DNA from: Syngnathus acus
Lineage: Eukaryota > Chordata > Actinopteri > Syngnathiformes > Syngnathidae
Direction of reading: 5' to 3'
Length of the DNA stretch: 64,000 bases
Assembly: GCF_901709675.1 (NCBI RefSeq)
Contig: NC_051087.1
Location: 13,083,384 to 13,147,383 of the forward strand
Under the pieces are notes generated by a model. That model worked only from the letters and a program-made list of their open reading frames with translations, searched no databases and was not told the origin of the DNA. This document shows positions 1-13,560 of the stretch, piece by piece. A program made the position numbers and the translations under genes. The stretch's first letter is position 1. Each line of letters starts with the position of its first letter.

Positions 1-912
1 CTGCCAATCATCAGTTGAAATGGTGACAGTTTTTCCGAATATAATTCCTCCATAGACAGTACTGTACTGTATATACAGTACATATCGCTGGCGTCTGGCA
101 ACTCTTTAGATCGGTCAAATTGCAACACCCATGTGTCGACTGACCAGTGGGATAGCTTTGTGAAAAGGCCGGTGTGAGACAAACATGCTAACCAGTGTTC
201 CACCGTGCTGCCATAAATTTATGATAACTTAACGATAACTAATAAATGAATCATGCATTTGAATAAAAAATATAAAATTATATAATATATAACATATAAT
301 AATATATCTATGTATATAAATATAAATATATAATAAATAATAAAATTGATAAATTAATGATAACTCTTAAAATTCTTTACCAATTTTGACATGAATTGAC
401 TTGTTAGAAACAGCAGAAAAGCTGATCTAATACCAGTCATGTGAGTAATTTTATAATCAGGCTTTCCGACATTCACTTTAAAGGTAAGACGAAATGCTTT
501 TTTTAATTTCAGAGATAGAGATAAGCAAAAATCAAAAACATCACCACCAATAACAATGAACTTAAGTTAATGAAGCTTAATTTAGATTGTTTTTTCTATC
601 AAATTTTTGAACAGAGTGAAATTGATTGAAGCATAATTAAAAGCTTTGAAAACAAATATTGATGTTGAAAAATTAAATTGTCATATTTGTATAGAATAAA
701 AGAAATATAGGCTAATCTTCTATTTTGGACATTTTCAAATCCGACTCCAGAGGAGTAGTGGCTCATCAATCGTGAAACTCACCGCACATCACTGTTTCAG
801 AACCTGAAGACTGTTTATATCCTCATTAAAAGTATTCAATAGGTACCCAATAAGTTTGCTGTATGCAATAAGTATGTACATCTAAAATCTCCCCCCCTCT
901 TGTTTATTCCAG
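1..912. other. AT-rich intronic sequence upstream of first visible integrin exon
   Basis: No coding segment could be supported here. The stretch is AT-rich and ends in a pyrimidine-rich tract and AG acceptor in front of the integrin exon at 913. It is most simply an intron of the integrin gene, whose 5' half (integrin head) must lie before the window. Confidence 0.6.
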
Positions 913-2127
913 GTCCAGGCCCATTGTTAATGCTATAGCTCGTCTGTCTTTTCAGCCAAAGGAAATTAGCATTGACCAATTTGACTGCTCGACGAACACA
1001 GACACGATTTTACCCATGGTTAACTTAACAGTCTGCTTTGGAATAGTAGAAACAACAAAGAGTAAACCAGGTAAGAATGATGACCCCTTAAATTAAAAAA
1101 TGCAAAATTCCAGCACTAGCTCTGTTGTTTTAATTACTGTATCAAATTTCACAGTGGTCATTTTGACATTGTAAACAAATAGCAAATAGAAGGGCAGATC
1201 AACTTACCAGGGACATATAAAAGTATAGAATTATTTTCCACCAATTTTCCACATTTTAGATTTGGTGAGTTTCAGGACAAAGTTGTTGTTAGGATTTATT
1301 GTTCATATTAATGCAGCATTAATAGAACAAGTTCCCTGATAAGAATGGCAGCGTCTATCTGTTTGTTGACTTCCATGAATCAGGAAGTAGCTTGCTAACT
1401 AATCAACATTTGAGTAGGCAAACACGATTATGGTACGCCAGCTTTTTTTTTTTGGTCGCTTGCCTTGGTGGAGGGCTCCACTTGACTGAGTTATGTATGG
1501 TCATTATTCAATGAGCAGGCACAACATTATGAGCACACAGCAAAATACAACAGATGCATCAAATAATTTGCCACAACAAGGGTAACATTGTTCAATTGGA
1601 TTGACCCTGTCAGAGAGTAGTAGTAATAGTAGTAGTAGTAGTAATCATAATTCTTGTAGTTGTAGTTTGCAGTAGTGTAGAACTGTGCTGCATCATAATG
1701 AGAGCTGTTCCTAATATGCTTTACTGTCTGATGTGGTAACCACAATATTAAACATCACGCTCAATATGTACTACAGTTGTAACTCTGCAACTTGGTATTC
1801 TTTAAAGTAGATCATAAGGCCATGCATACAGTAAAGTCAATTAAGTTAGTACTGCATTTTGGTAAAGGTACGGGGTCGGTTAATGACCAATCACAGCTCA
1901 GCTTGCAAACATCACATGACTAAATTGAGACAACTGGTGAGCCGCGATTGGTTGTTAATTGAGACCTGGCAACTGTTATGTGATTTTCAGTCGAGAGTCA
2001 AAATGGCCGCCCCTTAAGATGTTTAAAAAAGGGTGGATTTTGCCACTTGATTCATATTCCGCAAACACAATATTAATCCGAATATTGTATTGAGACGTGA
2101 GGTTGCATAGAACATTTTGAGGAAAAT

Positions 2128-2203
<76 letters not shown>

Positions 2204-5200
2204 CATCCATCATCAATCAATTTGTAATGAGGCTTGCATAAAATGTGGCAAAATAAAGTAAAGCACTGTGAATACTTTGTGCATGCACTGTAATCCGAAA
2301 ACTTGTGTCTGCAGGGTCCACAAAGTTAGGACTAAACATTTCATACATGCTTGATGTGGATCCAATGAGACAATCACATCGAGGTTTCTTCAGTCAGAGT
2401 GACAGTAAATCAAGAAGTCTTACTTTCACCTATGAATTGCTGGAGAAAGACAAATGCTTCCTGTACCTCATCTACATGCCAGTATGAATGCATTCATGCA
2501 ATTACTCCTGTGTTCTAAAAATACTTAAAAAAGAGCATTTCTGGTCTAGTAAGTATGTCTCAGTTGTACTTTTCCCCTCCTAGATATGTGTGAAAGACAC
2601 ACTGTCACCTCTCAGCATCAAATTAAACTTCTCCCAGGTGGACAGTCAGCATGCAGATGTTGTCCTCAATGCAGATGGCAAAACACAAGCTGTAGTCGAG
2701 GTAGCAGCTGTGACATCACTGATGTATATTTTCATTTTAGCATGCGTTAATAGTATGTACTGATCATTTCAAACTATACATGTAGGTCCCTTTTGAAAGA
2801 AAGTGTAAAAAGAATGACACCTGTATTGCTGAAATCGAAGTGGACTTCAACTTCTTGTAAGTATATCTTGCTAGTGCAGCACAGCATATTCATACATTTA
2901 AAATATATGCTGTATCCTTTAGGACTCCAACATTACTGGTGGCTGAAGAATCTTACTTTAACATGTCCATTACAATAGCCAATCATGGTGACGACTCATA
3001 CAACACCAGCTTGACTATGTACTACCCCCCAGGCCTCTCCTACTCCAGGATGTCTCAAATTCTTACACAGGTATAACTGCCAAAAAATATTGATCACAAA
3101 AGACCAAGTTGAATATATCAGTATGAATATTATACTTTTAAAACAATGACAGGCCACAAGACGAACGCCCCACAACTGCGATGATCTGGAAGAAGTATTT
3201 GACAAAACAATATGTGGAATCAGCCTTCCTGTGTATCGCAGCAGATCAACCGTGAGTTCAACTTAAGCACAATTTAAGCACGCAACCTCATGACATAGTA
3301 GCGAGCAAAATTGAACCACATGTCCAACGAAATGTCCGTGGGCCCAAAAAAGCACAAGTATCCTCATAGATTTGTTTCATAATACGATTGGAAAAATGGA
3401 AAATGATTTAGCCATAAAGCCGCACTTAAACTCACTTGAATATGCACTTATAATTTCTTTTATTGAACTGTTTCTTTCTGCTTGTCTAACGTCATTCTTT
3501 TTTTCTGCATGTGAAGGCAACATTTCAGAGCTCTTTCCAAATCTCCACCAATTATCAATGGAATGACACTATTGCAATTAGTGTGGTTGCGAAAAGGTAG
3601 ATGTCTTTGCTATGGTTTTACTCATGTTTGAACATTTTCCTACTCTTTAAAAATGTCTGCCTGTTTTGTATTCTCAGTGATAATAACAACTCCACCATGT
3701 CTAACCTGACCAAGATGCTTCCAGTACAATATGAAATAAAAATGGCAATAACAGTGTAAGTCCTTATTAACAGGATTGTTACCTTGTGAGACTTGTGCTT
3801 TTCCTATACATACAGAGTTTATGGTCTCTTTCCGCCATATTTACAATCAGTAAATGGAAGGGGTCGTGACTTTTGGCTCGTCACTTGTCAGCGAGTCACT
3901 CACATGATTTGTGTCGCAATTTGTAACGCAGATGCACTTTCTGACGCAACCTTATACCAACCTTTATACCTGGCCAACCTTTATACCCGGCCTTAGAATC
4001 GGCAGTAGTTGGGCAATTGCACAGGGGTCGAGAACCAAACTAGTAAATGAAAAAAAGAGAAATATAAAAAATACATTTCAATATAAAATGTGCACTGTGC
4101 AGTGGGTGAAATCAGTCGGTGTAAAACTAGAAGCTTAGACACAAGCTCTAGCTTCGCACTAACCAGCAAATAGAACGAAACAACAAATGGATTCAAAATT
4201 GACCAAAAACAATAAGTAGTTCTGGAAATGGATTGATGGTTGACTCAAAAGACCCTGGGATCCTCCTTTATATACCTACTGCATTGTTTTTTGTTGTTGA
4301 TTTTTCAGAAAAGAGGACACCACCACTTATGTGAACTTCACAGAAGAGGACACAGGCCCCAAAAAGATGTTTATTATATATAAGGTGAAACCAATAATTT
4401 AACTAGAGGTAGACATCTATTTAAACATGAGTTGATTATGGCAACAAGTACTGCTAACACCGGAGGTTAATATTTACTATCATGACTTCATACTAGCAAC
4501 TCGACCACTTTAGAGGTGCGGGTGAGAGGTTAAACTTAAATGTTTAATGTATTTTTAGCATATAGATGCTGTCACGGCAGGATACCAGTTTCCCTTCCAC
4601 ATCCTTGTTAAAAATGCACATTCACTCTTGGCAGGTGGATAACCCTGGCTGGAAAGCCTTTCCTGTGAATGTGTCTCTGAGCTTTCCAACTAAACTCCAA
4701 TACAACTTTGAATTTGAAAATTATCAAGTCTTTGTACATCAGGTAACTTTCATAGTTCCACAAAACCGATAGCTGTCTGCATGTTGACATTTACATTAGT
4801 CTTTATTCAATTGTATCTTTTTTCTCAAGAACAAAAGTCAGTGCAAAAACATGACTGCAATCAATTCTGAAGTAAGTCAAATAAATCTCACAGTTGTCCA
4901 TTTACAAATGATGTTAACTCAAACTGATTTCTCCCTTCGTTTTTAGTATTGTTCCCCAGAAAAACACTGCAAAATCATTGAGTGTGACACTGTCATGCTG
5001 GAGAGTGCATCGTCCACCGAGTTTGTATTGTCTGGAGATGTACAATTTAGCAATCTTGAGGCGCGTGCGCAGGTAAGTACTAATTTCCTTCATGCACTCA
5101 CACAGAAAAGCTATGCCACATGTAGCTAATCTGGCAACTGATAAAACTCCCACTTTGCAGAATAAGGCATTTCTGAAAAGATATACTGGAGACATTGGAG

Positions 5201-5905
5201 AGGTCAAGTTCAAAAGCATGATCCACATTGATTACGACCAACAACGATATGTACTGGATTCCTCTCATGAACAAGAGGTATGTTCACATCAATCTGGCTC
5301 CAGGTAGCATTTTTGACATTACTGCTATGCTAATGATGTTCAAATGGTCACACTGTGATGCAAAGACTAAAGGACTGTCACATGAAAAGAGAGATGCCAT
5401 GTGGAATGAGAACAACCCCACACAGAAATTGGTATGTTTTGCTGGACATATTTTGCTCACAAAAAAATACCACCAAGTAATCATCATCATAAATCACATA
5501 CATATACTATATACTTCATTTTTCATCTGTCAACAGACTGAAGTTCACGTTGAGTTCATCATTTCGCCTGATAAACTATTCATAATACTCACGGGAACTG
5601 GATTTGGACTTTCACTTTTGATTCTTGTTACCATCATCATGTACAAGGTGAGTGATCTGAATGTCAGTGGGTGGATTCTACTCAAATTCCTCTTCTCATC
5701 ATTTGTTTTGTGTACAAAGCTGGGATGTTTCAAGAGAAAAACAGTCCAGTATTATCAAGAGCAGGAAGAAGAGGCTGGCCTTCAGATGGGAGCTGCCACT
5801 CAGAACAATGGTTGTACCAGCCAGCCCGGAAATGACGTGCCTGCTGAAGAAAAAACACTTCTTGAAGGCAACCAGCCGGCTGACACTGAGACAGCACCGG
5901 AATAA
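913..5905 (+). CDS. Leukocyte-type integrin alpha subunit, 3' half (CD11/ITGAE-like)
   Basis: Fifteen exons can be read: 913-1070, 2315-2481, 2584-2700, 2786-2856, 2923-3070, 3153-3251, 3517-3596, 3678-3755, 4309-4384, 4635-4742, 4830-4871, 4947-5072, 5161-5277, 5537-5647 and 5720-5905. They encode the integrin leg (thigh, calf-1, calf-2), starting with a typical RPIV...FDC...VCF segment and including ANHGDDSYNTSL, which matches the NDGEDSY region of CD11 proteins. A membrane helix (about 5570-5645) precedes the cytoplasmic motif LGCFKRK. The family motif is GFFKR, so the first Phe is Cys here. The acidic tail of about 60 residues ends in TAPE. Such subunits pair with an integrin beta chain on leukocytes for adhesion. 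The beta-propeller and any inserted I domain lie before the window. I cannot choose between alpha-L, -M, -X/D and -E type orthology. Confidence 0.85.
1618..1650. repeat. (TAG)n microsatellite
   Basis: A short run of TAG/TAA trinucleotides lies inside an integrin intron. It produces an artefactual Tyr-rich reading frame on the minus strand. Confidence 0.8.
2127..2204. repeat. (AATC)n microsatellite
   Basis: About nineteen near-perfect copies of the tetranucleotide AATC/ATCA lie in the intron before the second visible integrin exon. Confidence 0.95.
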
Positions 5906-7071
5906 ATGACCATGGCTGGACCAATACAGTCAAGTAACTCATGGACAAACCTGTATGGATCACTGTCAAGAAAACAGTCATCATATACTGTCATCAAACT
6001 GTCCAACTACCATAATTTGGGGTGATTAATTTACTATTTTACGTGGCGTTTCTTACTGGTTGAGTTGACGTGTCTGGATGTTCTTTGCTGGGTTAAAGTT
6101 TTTTTTCCCCTCAGCCCCAGGATGAAATGTGGTTCTGCTGAGCACATGACTTGCCTTTTAGCCAATGAAGGATAGAGCAGCAGATCTATATAACCCCGGA
6201 TGACATGAGTGATGCAATTTTCTAGTAATCATTGTATGTACTGTATAGGCAATTATTGAAAGTAATGACTCTGTCAAGCACTAGACATCATGTTGGTACA
6301 CATAGAATTTTAATTTTCTTATTTAAAAAAATGTAGGTATTCTGTCCAAAATGATATTTGCAAATGATAACAGCCGTTTTTGTCCTATTGGATTCATTGA
6401 GCTGCAACTGAGGTATTTCAAGGCTCAGTGAGTGGTTGGTGCAAAGCTTGCCTGGTTGAATGTACAAGCTCACCCATTGTCTCGTGCTCTCATATAGTGA
6501 CAGAAAAGGCAAGGTTGCAAATTTAGCTGATGGAAATCAAGTTCTTTGACAGTGTCTGGACTTCACTTTAGAGTTGGCGTGAAATGCTTGGCTATCTGAG
6601 AATGAACTGAGGTGACTCGGATGTGAAATTTGGATACATCCCTTATGTGTTTGGTATGTCAATGCATATCATGGACACATCAGAGCCTACATCACACAAC
6701 AGACTTGGGTGCACTGTGTCCCCTATGTAGGTGGAACTGGTGAAGTTGGCTTCGGCCAAAGAGGTATGGACATGAGTTAGACTACTGCGCCTACAGAATT
6801 GGCCTTGTTAAGTGGAGAATATTGGATGGACTGATGTGTGAAAATTTACACTGAATGTCAAAATAACAGATCTGAAATTCCAGTTTTACAGCAACAAGGG
6901 TGAAAAATAGTAACCACACAAAAATTAAAAAAATATCAGTCAAAAATCTTCATTATGCTGCTTCAAAGTTGTTGATTTGTTGGGATGTCGAAACTGACCG
7001 TTGTCGGCAAAATAATAACTGTCATCATGATGAATTCAGATCACATGCATATAGTTTTACAATCAATAGGT
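5906..7071. other. Integrin 3' UTR and intergenic sequence
   Basis: The sequence follows the integrin stop codon (TAA at 5903-5905). It must contain the 3' UTR, but I could not fix a single polyadenylation signal. No other gene could be supported. Confidence 0.5.
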
Positions 7072-7847
7072 ATACAGTAGAACCCCGGATCTCAATGCTA
7101 ATTCGTTCCAGAAGGATCGTCAAGAAGCAAAGTCAACGCGTTCCGAAGCAATTTGTCCAATTTTGTCTAAAACAGTACATAAGACCACAAAAACAATGAA
7201 AATACTGTACAGCAAAAGCCTGGAGCACAGCCTTACATGGTCCATAAGCAGCGTTTGACATGTCGGACATTTAAAAGACAAATACTGATATAAAGATAAA
7301 TTAACATGACAAAATAACACTATTTAAACACAAAACGTACTTATCCATGGTAGAAGAGCATTAGTCCTGGAAATAATGTCCCAGAAGCGATTCAATGTGA
7401 ATGAAAGGATGGCTTTTGTTTACAAATACCGTGTGACGAATGTAAAAGCACACAGGCACTCATTGCTCTCGTGTCATTGCGAATGTGCGGAAGTTGAGCA
7501 AGTGTCTTGCATCTCTGAAAAAGCTCCCGCATTAAAGCTTGCTCTTATACAGATTCGTGACCCAGCCTCTTAAATATAACATAAAGCAGCTCTCTTTTTA
7601 CAGTTGTTATAGCGTGAACTCAAATCTTCAGCGTGCACCCCCGTGATCTTGACGTCTAGCGCGTGCAGCTTTCCGGAAGCGAACCGCACACGACCACAGT
7701 GAGGCGTCACAGTGGTTTAAAACAACGTCAACTAACGTCGGATTACAAAGTGTTGTTCGAGATGAGAGGCAAACACAGACATTATGCGTCGAAAACCTTA
7801 AAATATGTCAACTACCGACGTGGTCGACTTCTGGGGTTCCACTGTAT
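7072..7847. mobile_element. Non-autonomous DNA transposon with ~18-bp terminal inverted repeats
   Basis: The left end reads ATACAGTAGAACCCCGGA and the right end TCTGGGGTTCCACTGTAT, which are near-perfect inverted repeats about 780 bp apart. No transposase frame is visible inside. The target duplication is ambiguous, so I do not assign a superfamily. Confidence 0.65.
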
Positions 7848-8185
7848 CATTGAGATACTAAGCATGAGTGGCCTCTTACATTATGTGTTCAAAGGGAAAG
7901 TCAACCCCCAGATTTTCTTTGTAACAATGTTCTGTACAATCAAACAAGTCAGAACACAGTGTTCTGATTGTTTTGTTTGTGGAATATGAATTAGACAGGC
8001 AAAATATGTTTTTATCCATTTTACCTCTCGCTGTGGCCTGACAATGACATCGCAGGTTGCCTGTCTCAGGTCGCAACCAATCACAGCTTATTATATGCTT
8101 TTACATTCTGACCAGAAGTTAAGGCCACCATGCCATGCGAGAGTCCATTGCAGATGAAGAGTTTTATTTGTGTGTTGCTCAAACC

Positions 8186-10217
8186 TCATTGAGTGTCTTG
8201 GTTATTTCTGAGCTGTACTTCTAGCTCACGTAATCGCAGTTTGTGTTCATTCATCTGTGTCCTAAAATGTAGAATGACATAATCACAGGTAAGTCAACTG
8301 CACGTTTCAACATTAATTTTACTCATTAAATGAATTCCATATCTTGTTCAGTTCTTACGTGAGATGTTGAATTCTGGCTTCAAAGGCCTTTGTAATGTTT
8401 GTTGCCTCATCTTTTGAGCGTTGAATACTTCTCTGCTGTGCTGCGAGGAGATGCATCTTCTCAGCCTGTAAATTACGGCTTCTCTCCTCCAGCATCAGTA
8501 TTTGTGCGTTGAATGTCTGCTCCTTCAACTTGCACTCTTGCTCCATCTGCATTATCTGGGAATGGGCAGCAGAACAAAAAGGATTCTTATATTCAAACGG
8601 AAAAAGGTTGCAATAACTCTTTTTTAATGTGTTGGTGAATTAAAAACAAATCTGCTTCATGAACTGGCTGTGAATTCTGAATAAGTAGTAATCCAAAAGA
8701 AATAAATTAACATAACACAGCGGAGCCTTTATTATAGTGTTAGTCTTGCATTGGGGAAATTAGTTGCACACATGCATAAGAATATCAAAGAATGAAAAGA
8801 ATCTATGAATATAATTCCAACATCTGGGAAAATAATGAACAGAATCAGAGCAGCAATTTATGCGGCAACTGTAAAAGAAATGATGAATATTGTTGAATTT
8901 ATGCAGTAATCATACAGAATATGATTCAACTCATCCTAGATTCATCCCACAAGTTGGTACCAGAATGTAAAAAAACAGGCACATCGTCATTTTTGTGCTA
9001 GGGCAATGGACTGGTCCAGCAGTAATTTGTTAATTTGGTAGATGTGCTATGTCTGACTGGGGGTACTTGCCGTCCTCCCTAGCATATCTGCAAATTTGGT
9101 AACTAAAAGTAGACTCAATTTTAGACTCGGTAAAAGCAGATCTAACTCGTGGCGCACGTGGTGTAAAGAAATTTTGGTGTATTTGATTTCGGCACAGGCA
9201 GACACATTTTTTTCTAGGTCATAGCAGTAGTATTTGATTGAAAGCTTACATTCAAGCGGTGTGCAATTTCAGCACATTCTGCAGACATGTTTGATAGCAG
9301 AGAAATGTTCTGCTATAGTTTATTGATTAAATTTATTGTACTTTGTGTTGTTTTATTTAGCTGTCCTTTAAAAACTTGAAACAATTTACCAGATTTTTGG
9401 TCTTGTTTTGATTCAGCAAGGTTCTTCTCTGATGTTCATCAATCTCCCTGCGGAGTTGCATGTTCTCCTGTTGCAGCTGGAGTCGCTCCTCACTGATACG
9501 GTCAAACTCCTTCCGAGCTGCGGCCAAACTGCTCTGCAGACGATGTATTTCCTCCTGACTGCACAGCAGCTCTTCATTGTTGCTGTAGATGGGAGAAAAA
9601 GACAACCGCTGCCTGTGGCTGACTTGGTGTCATGTAGCTTGGAAGCAAGCTGTAACAATTAAATAATAAAAAAAGAACACTCACTCACTCAATTTCAAAC
9701 TTTTTTACTTTGCTTTGAGCATTTTGCAGAGTGGCGCTCATGTCGTCTCTTATCCTCTCTGCATTTAGGCATCTCAGCTCAAGAGCATTGATCTTTTCAA
9801 GGTCTTGCTCTGTCCGGTATTTTGTCATCTGAAAGAAACACAAAATGCAAAACTTGTCATACGTAAAACCTTAAAATACACACAAAAAAATCTTCCAACT
9901 TCCATTTCATGCAAAGTACCTTCTCCAGTTCCTTCTCAACGGCTTTTTTGTCTTGCTTGCACCTCTCGATTTGAATGTCTTTGATTGCACACTCCTGGAG
10001 AGAGTTGGGGCGAGTTACAATAAGAGAGAGCAGTGTAGAGGCTGTACACTGACTGGAACACCAGTTGAGATGAGAGCAAATTAAATCTCAAAGGGTTTTA
10101 CCGTTTGCAAATGGGACAACTCTTCTATCATGTGCAGGAGTTCAACGTTGCACTGCTCTCGCACATTATCTACCTGGTGAATATACAAGTCATAGTTCAC
10201 TCACACTTGTATATACA

Positions 10218-10290
<73 letters not shown>

Positions 10291-10460
10291 TATAATATGG
10301 TGTACACACACATACACACACATACACGCAATTTCTTCCATGCATGTGTACCTCCTTCCTGGTGCGGACAGCAGCTTCCTGGATTAACTGTTGGATAGCC
10401 TTATCTTTACTCTCCAGATCCATTGTCTTCTGCCCCTCTTTAACCAATGCCTGAAAGGGG

Positions 10461-10554
<94 letters not shown>

Positions 10555-12997
10555 ATTGCTTAAAGGAAGAGAAAACTTGAACAACTTTTAACTTTTTCAA
10601 CTTTTTCAATTTGTTAATGTTTTAGCAGGATTGGGGACCCAAGTGCAGGAAAGCAAACGAGGAGTGCAAATATGGCAAGTTTAATAAAACGATACATGAA
10701 TAAGGTACTTCGGTATTGAAAATGCAAAACGCAACAAAAGTCCAAAATAAAAAAGGGCAGTGTAATCAAAATTCAGGAAAGCAGCTTGGAACTCATGATA
10801 GGCCAAATGAAGCAGTGCTTTGGAGCATTCTTGAAGAAAAGTGGGCATGCTAAATGTAGCCCCGAATCGAAGCATGTATGAGGTCCAAAAAAAAAATCAT
10901 GTGACAGATGACAGACTGGTCCTTCCATGTACCATTGCCTCATATGTAACCCTGGGGGCGTTTGTCATTTTCTTAAAGGTAGTTGACAAGTCACACTGTG
11001 CATTAGAAAATATTTGAGTGCTCATGTACTTAGTGGATGTTTTCATTGTTTTTTTTATATACGTATACCTTTTGCAAAGACTGTCAATCAAGTCCTAATC
11101 GCGGGTTCGAGGCTCATTTTTTGTAATGTTAGGAGCTCATATTTATTCAGGGTTGCTCATAAACATAATGTTAAATTACACTACAGTTTAAAAGTTTGGG
11201 GTCACCCAGGAAATTTAGTGTATTCCATGAAAACTAACATAATTGCTCAAGGGTTTTCTAATCATACATTAGCCTTCTAACACAATTAGCAAACACAATG
11301 GACCATTGGAGGGATGGTTGCTGGAAATGGGCCTTTTTACACCTTCGTAGATATTGCAGTAATAACCAGACGTTTGCATCGAGAATCGTCATTTACCACA
11401 TTAACGTGAGCAATGTATCAAGTGTATTCTTGATTAGTTTAATGTTATCCTCGTTGAAAAAAATACCAATTTGATATTCAAAATAAGAACATTTCTAAGT
11501 GACCCCAAACTTTTGAATGGTAGTGTACATTCAGCTGCTGCGCCGGGAATTTAACAACTGGGGCTCACACCTTGGTTTGCATTTCATGAAACACACTAAT
11601 TCTTAAATACAAAACATCCCAATGTGTGTGGTAAATAAATATTCCTGACTATAACTAAATACCCCTGCATGCACAGATAGTACATTTTTGGGTGACATGG
11701 CCGACTGGGTTGATTTTATGTTCAGACTGAAGCATTGTTACTTCTACTTCAGTATTACCGTATGGGCCCAAATATAAGACGACCCTGATTATAAGACGAC
11801 CCCCTCTTTTTCAAGACTCAAGTTTGAAAAAACCAAATCTAACTTTTATACAGAAAATAATTACAGTACATCTGAAACAAATGATTATAACAATATATTC
11901 GAGAGAAAAAGCATGTTATTTTGCCTCATTCAAATCATGCAAAGACTGTCTATCATATCTTAATATCTGTACATATAAATATGTACACTTAAGTGCAACC
12001 ACATTTGTAAATGAATGGCTTCTGGTTTTACCATTTTCTGTTATCTCTTCTCTTATTTTTTCTTTTTTCTTTCTTACCGCTATTTTTTATTTTTCTTCTT
12101 CTCCGTGCTACCGCTATTTCTATTTTTATTCTTCGTGACAGGGGTGCGCTTTGGCCTGGGGAGTTAAGTTCAGTATTCGTTTTAAAGATATCTGGCGCCA
12201 TCTAGCGTTGTGAATGGGTGTAATGTCTAGACCCTGAATGTAAGACGACCCCCACTTTTTCATTCTTATTTCAATGCAAAAAACTTATATTCGGGCCGAT
12301 ACGGTATTGACCAGTAGCTGTCCCTAATGAGCATACGGCGCTTTGAGAAAGGAATCGCTTCTTAACACATTTGGACAAAATACAAAAACACTGACCAGAC
12401 AACAAGGAACACCTGGACCAGACACAAGGGGTTGGAGGGACCTGATTGGGTAACACGAGGGACCGGGTAACTGAACACAAGTGGACACAATATCCTAACA
12501 AGACAGACACACAAAGGAACATGAGAAAAGCTGAAAAGGAACTCCAAATCACAACCAAATCCATGACCACTTTGAAGTGGGAAGTTTTGTTCATTGAAAA
12601 TGACATGTTGAAGTAAGCGAGTGACAATCCAGACCTTAACCACATCATGCTTCTGGACTGCCAAAACCTCATCCACCGGCACACACCAGTGGACTTTGTT
12701 CACAACCTCATACGTGTTGTGGTCAAGGGAAGCACATGGGAACTGGAGGGTACTGATCTTTGTGTCCAAGACAGGTTGTTCCTCCAAAGCATTCCCTGAC
12801 TCATCATTTATTCTAGGTAGGTATGTATAAACAATGTTAAACTCTCCAATTAACTCATCTGTTTTCCGATTGCCTAATCCATAAGAGAGAAAATGGTACG
12901 AGAGGTCATTTGCAGGGGAAGCAGAGTGTGTCACATGCTTACTTTGCTTCTTGCTGTCTAAGGACTGACTGAAGTGGTTGGACATGGTTTTCCTCAT
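8186..12997 (-). CDS. Coiled-coil protein with N-terminal globular segment, unidentified
   Basis: Minus-strand exons read in order are: 12997 to about 12640 (first visible, ATG at 12997), 10450-10352, 10173-10102, 9994-9920, 9828-9689, 9582-9390, 8555-8359 and 8261-8186 (stop TGA at 8188-8186). The 5' exon encodes about 120 residues of mixed beta-type sequence (EFNIVYTYLPRI...VPVDEVLAVQKHDVVKVWIV) that may be a C2-like fold, which is inference. Every later exon is heptad-like and rich in E, K, Q, R and L (for example AVEKELEK, RIRDDMSATL, LQQENMQLRREIDEHQRR), so the product is a long coiled coil, as in centrosomal or ciliary proteins. The splice donor of the 5' exon is not convincing, and further exons may be hidden between 10450 and 12640, where repeats have accumulated. 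I do not recognise the gene. Confidence 0.7.
8556..9389. other. Large intron of the coiled-coil gene
   Basis: About 830 bp between two coding exons. I see no repeat family or additional exon in it. Confidence 0.5.
10211..10288. repeat. (TA)n microsatellite
   Basis: A long TA dinucleotide run lies in an intron of the coiled-coil gene. The Ile-Tyr reading frames across it are artefacts. Confidence 0.95.
10464..10550. repeat. (CA)n microsatellite
   Basis: About 43 uninterrupted CA repeats lie a few bases upstream, in coding sense, of the exon at 10450-10352, close to its splice acceptor. Length changes here could affect that acceptor. Confidence 0.95.
11177..11527. mobile_element. Tc1/mariner-type MITE
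   Basis: The left end TACACTACAGTTTAAAAGTT and the right end AACTTTTGAATGGTAGTGTA are imperfect inverted repeats that also share the inner core TTTGGGGTCAC/GTGACCCCAAA. The outermost TA at each end is the expected Tc1/mariner target duplication. The element is about 350 bp long with no transposase frame. Confidence 0.85.
11756..12306. mobile_element. Non-autonomous DNA transposon with TACCGTAT... inverted ends
   Basis: It begins TACCGTATGGGCCCAAATAT and ends ATATTCGGGCCGATACGGTA, which are inverted repeats. The subterminal motif TAAGACGACCCC occurs near both ends. It lies within a large intron of the coiled-coil gene. Confidence 0.75.
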
Positions 12998-13512
12998 GGC
13001 ACTGAGCCTCTGCTACATCCTCCTCCTAAAAATTAAATTAAAAGTTGGAAAGTCACAATATAGAACATTCTATGTGGCTGATAATTACCAAGTTTCTTGA
13101 AAATAAGTATTGTGCTCAACTCTAATTTTCAGTTGTATTTGAAAAAGTCATTAGATTTGTATTATTTTTTTCCTTCAGCTTGAAACAAAATCAGTTTTAT
13201 CTCAAGTGTATAATATTCAAATAGTGAACCAAGTCAATTTACTGTCGTATAAGAACAATTATATATACTGTATCTTTATTCACCCTTTTATTAATCTGCC
13301 CTTCAACGCATTCCTGTTGTTCGGTCATTCCATCCATTTTGTCTGTGGCAGTTCTCAGATCATATTCTTAATTTCTGCAGCAAGACAGACGATTAGTGCA
13401 ACCTTGCTTTTGTGAATACAAGTACCTTTCAGTAATGGTCTACATTGTAAATCATAACCACATTGCAGTTTTGAAGTGTTGCTTTCTTATTTTTATACTG
13501 TAAACAAACTTG

Positions 13513-13560
<48 letters not shown>

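Noticed and set aside
4560-4634. Possible extra integrin exon (GYQFPFHILVKN)
   Set aside because: Direct joining of 4384 to 4635 is in phase and gives the expected family sequence (IIYK then VDNPG), and the extra segment would add unaligned residues.
5228-5905. Single 225-codon frame running through the integrin tail
   Set aside because: It reads through introns (GTATG donor at 5278, GTGAGT at 5648). Only the parts 5537-5647 and 5720-5905 belong to the gene.
10105-10591. Open frames across the TA and CA repeats
   Set aside because: They encode only Ile-Tyr, Val-Cys or Thr-His runs from microsatellites in both directions and cross the real exon at 10352-10450.
11040-11115. tRNA-like B box (CGCGGGTTCGAGGCTC)
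   Set aside because: No matching A box at the right distance and no cloverleaf could be drawn; likely chance or a tiny SINE remnant.
12370-12540. Extension of the coiled-coil 5' exon through 12370
   Set aside because: The frame beyond about 12640 becomes Leu/Cys/Val-rich and overlaps repeat-like sequence, so it is probably intron read-through.
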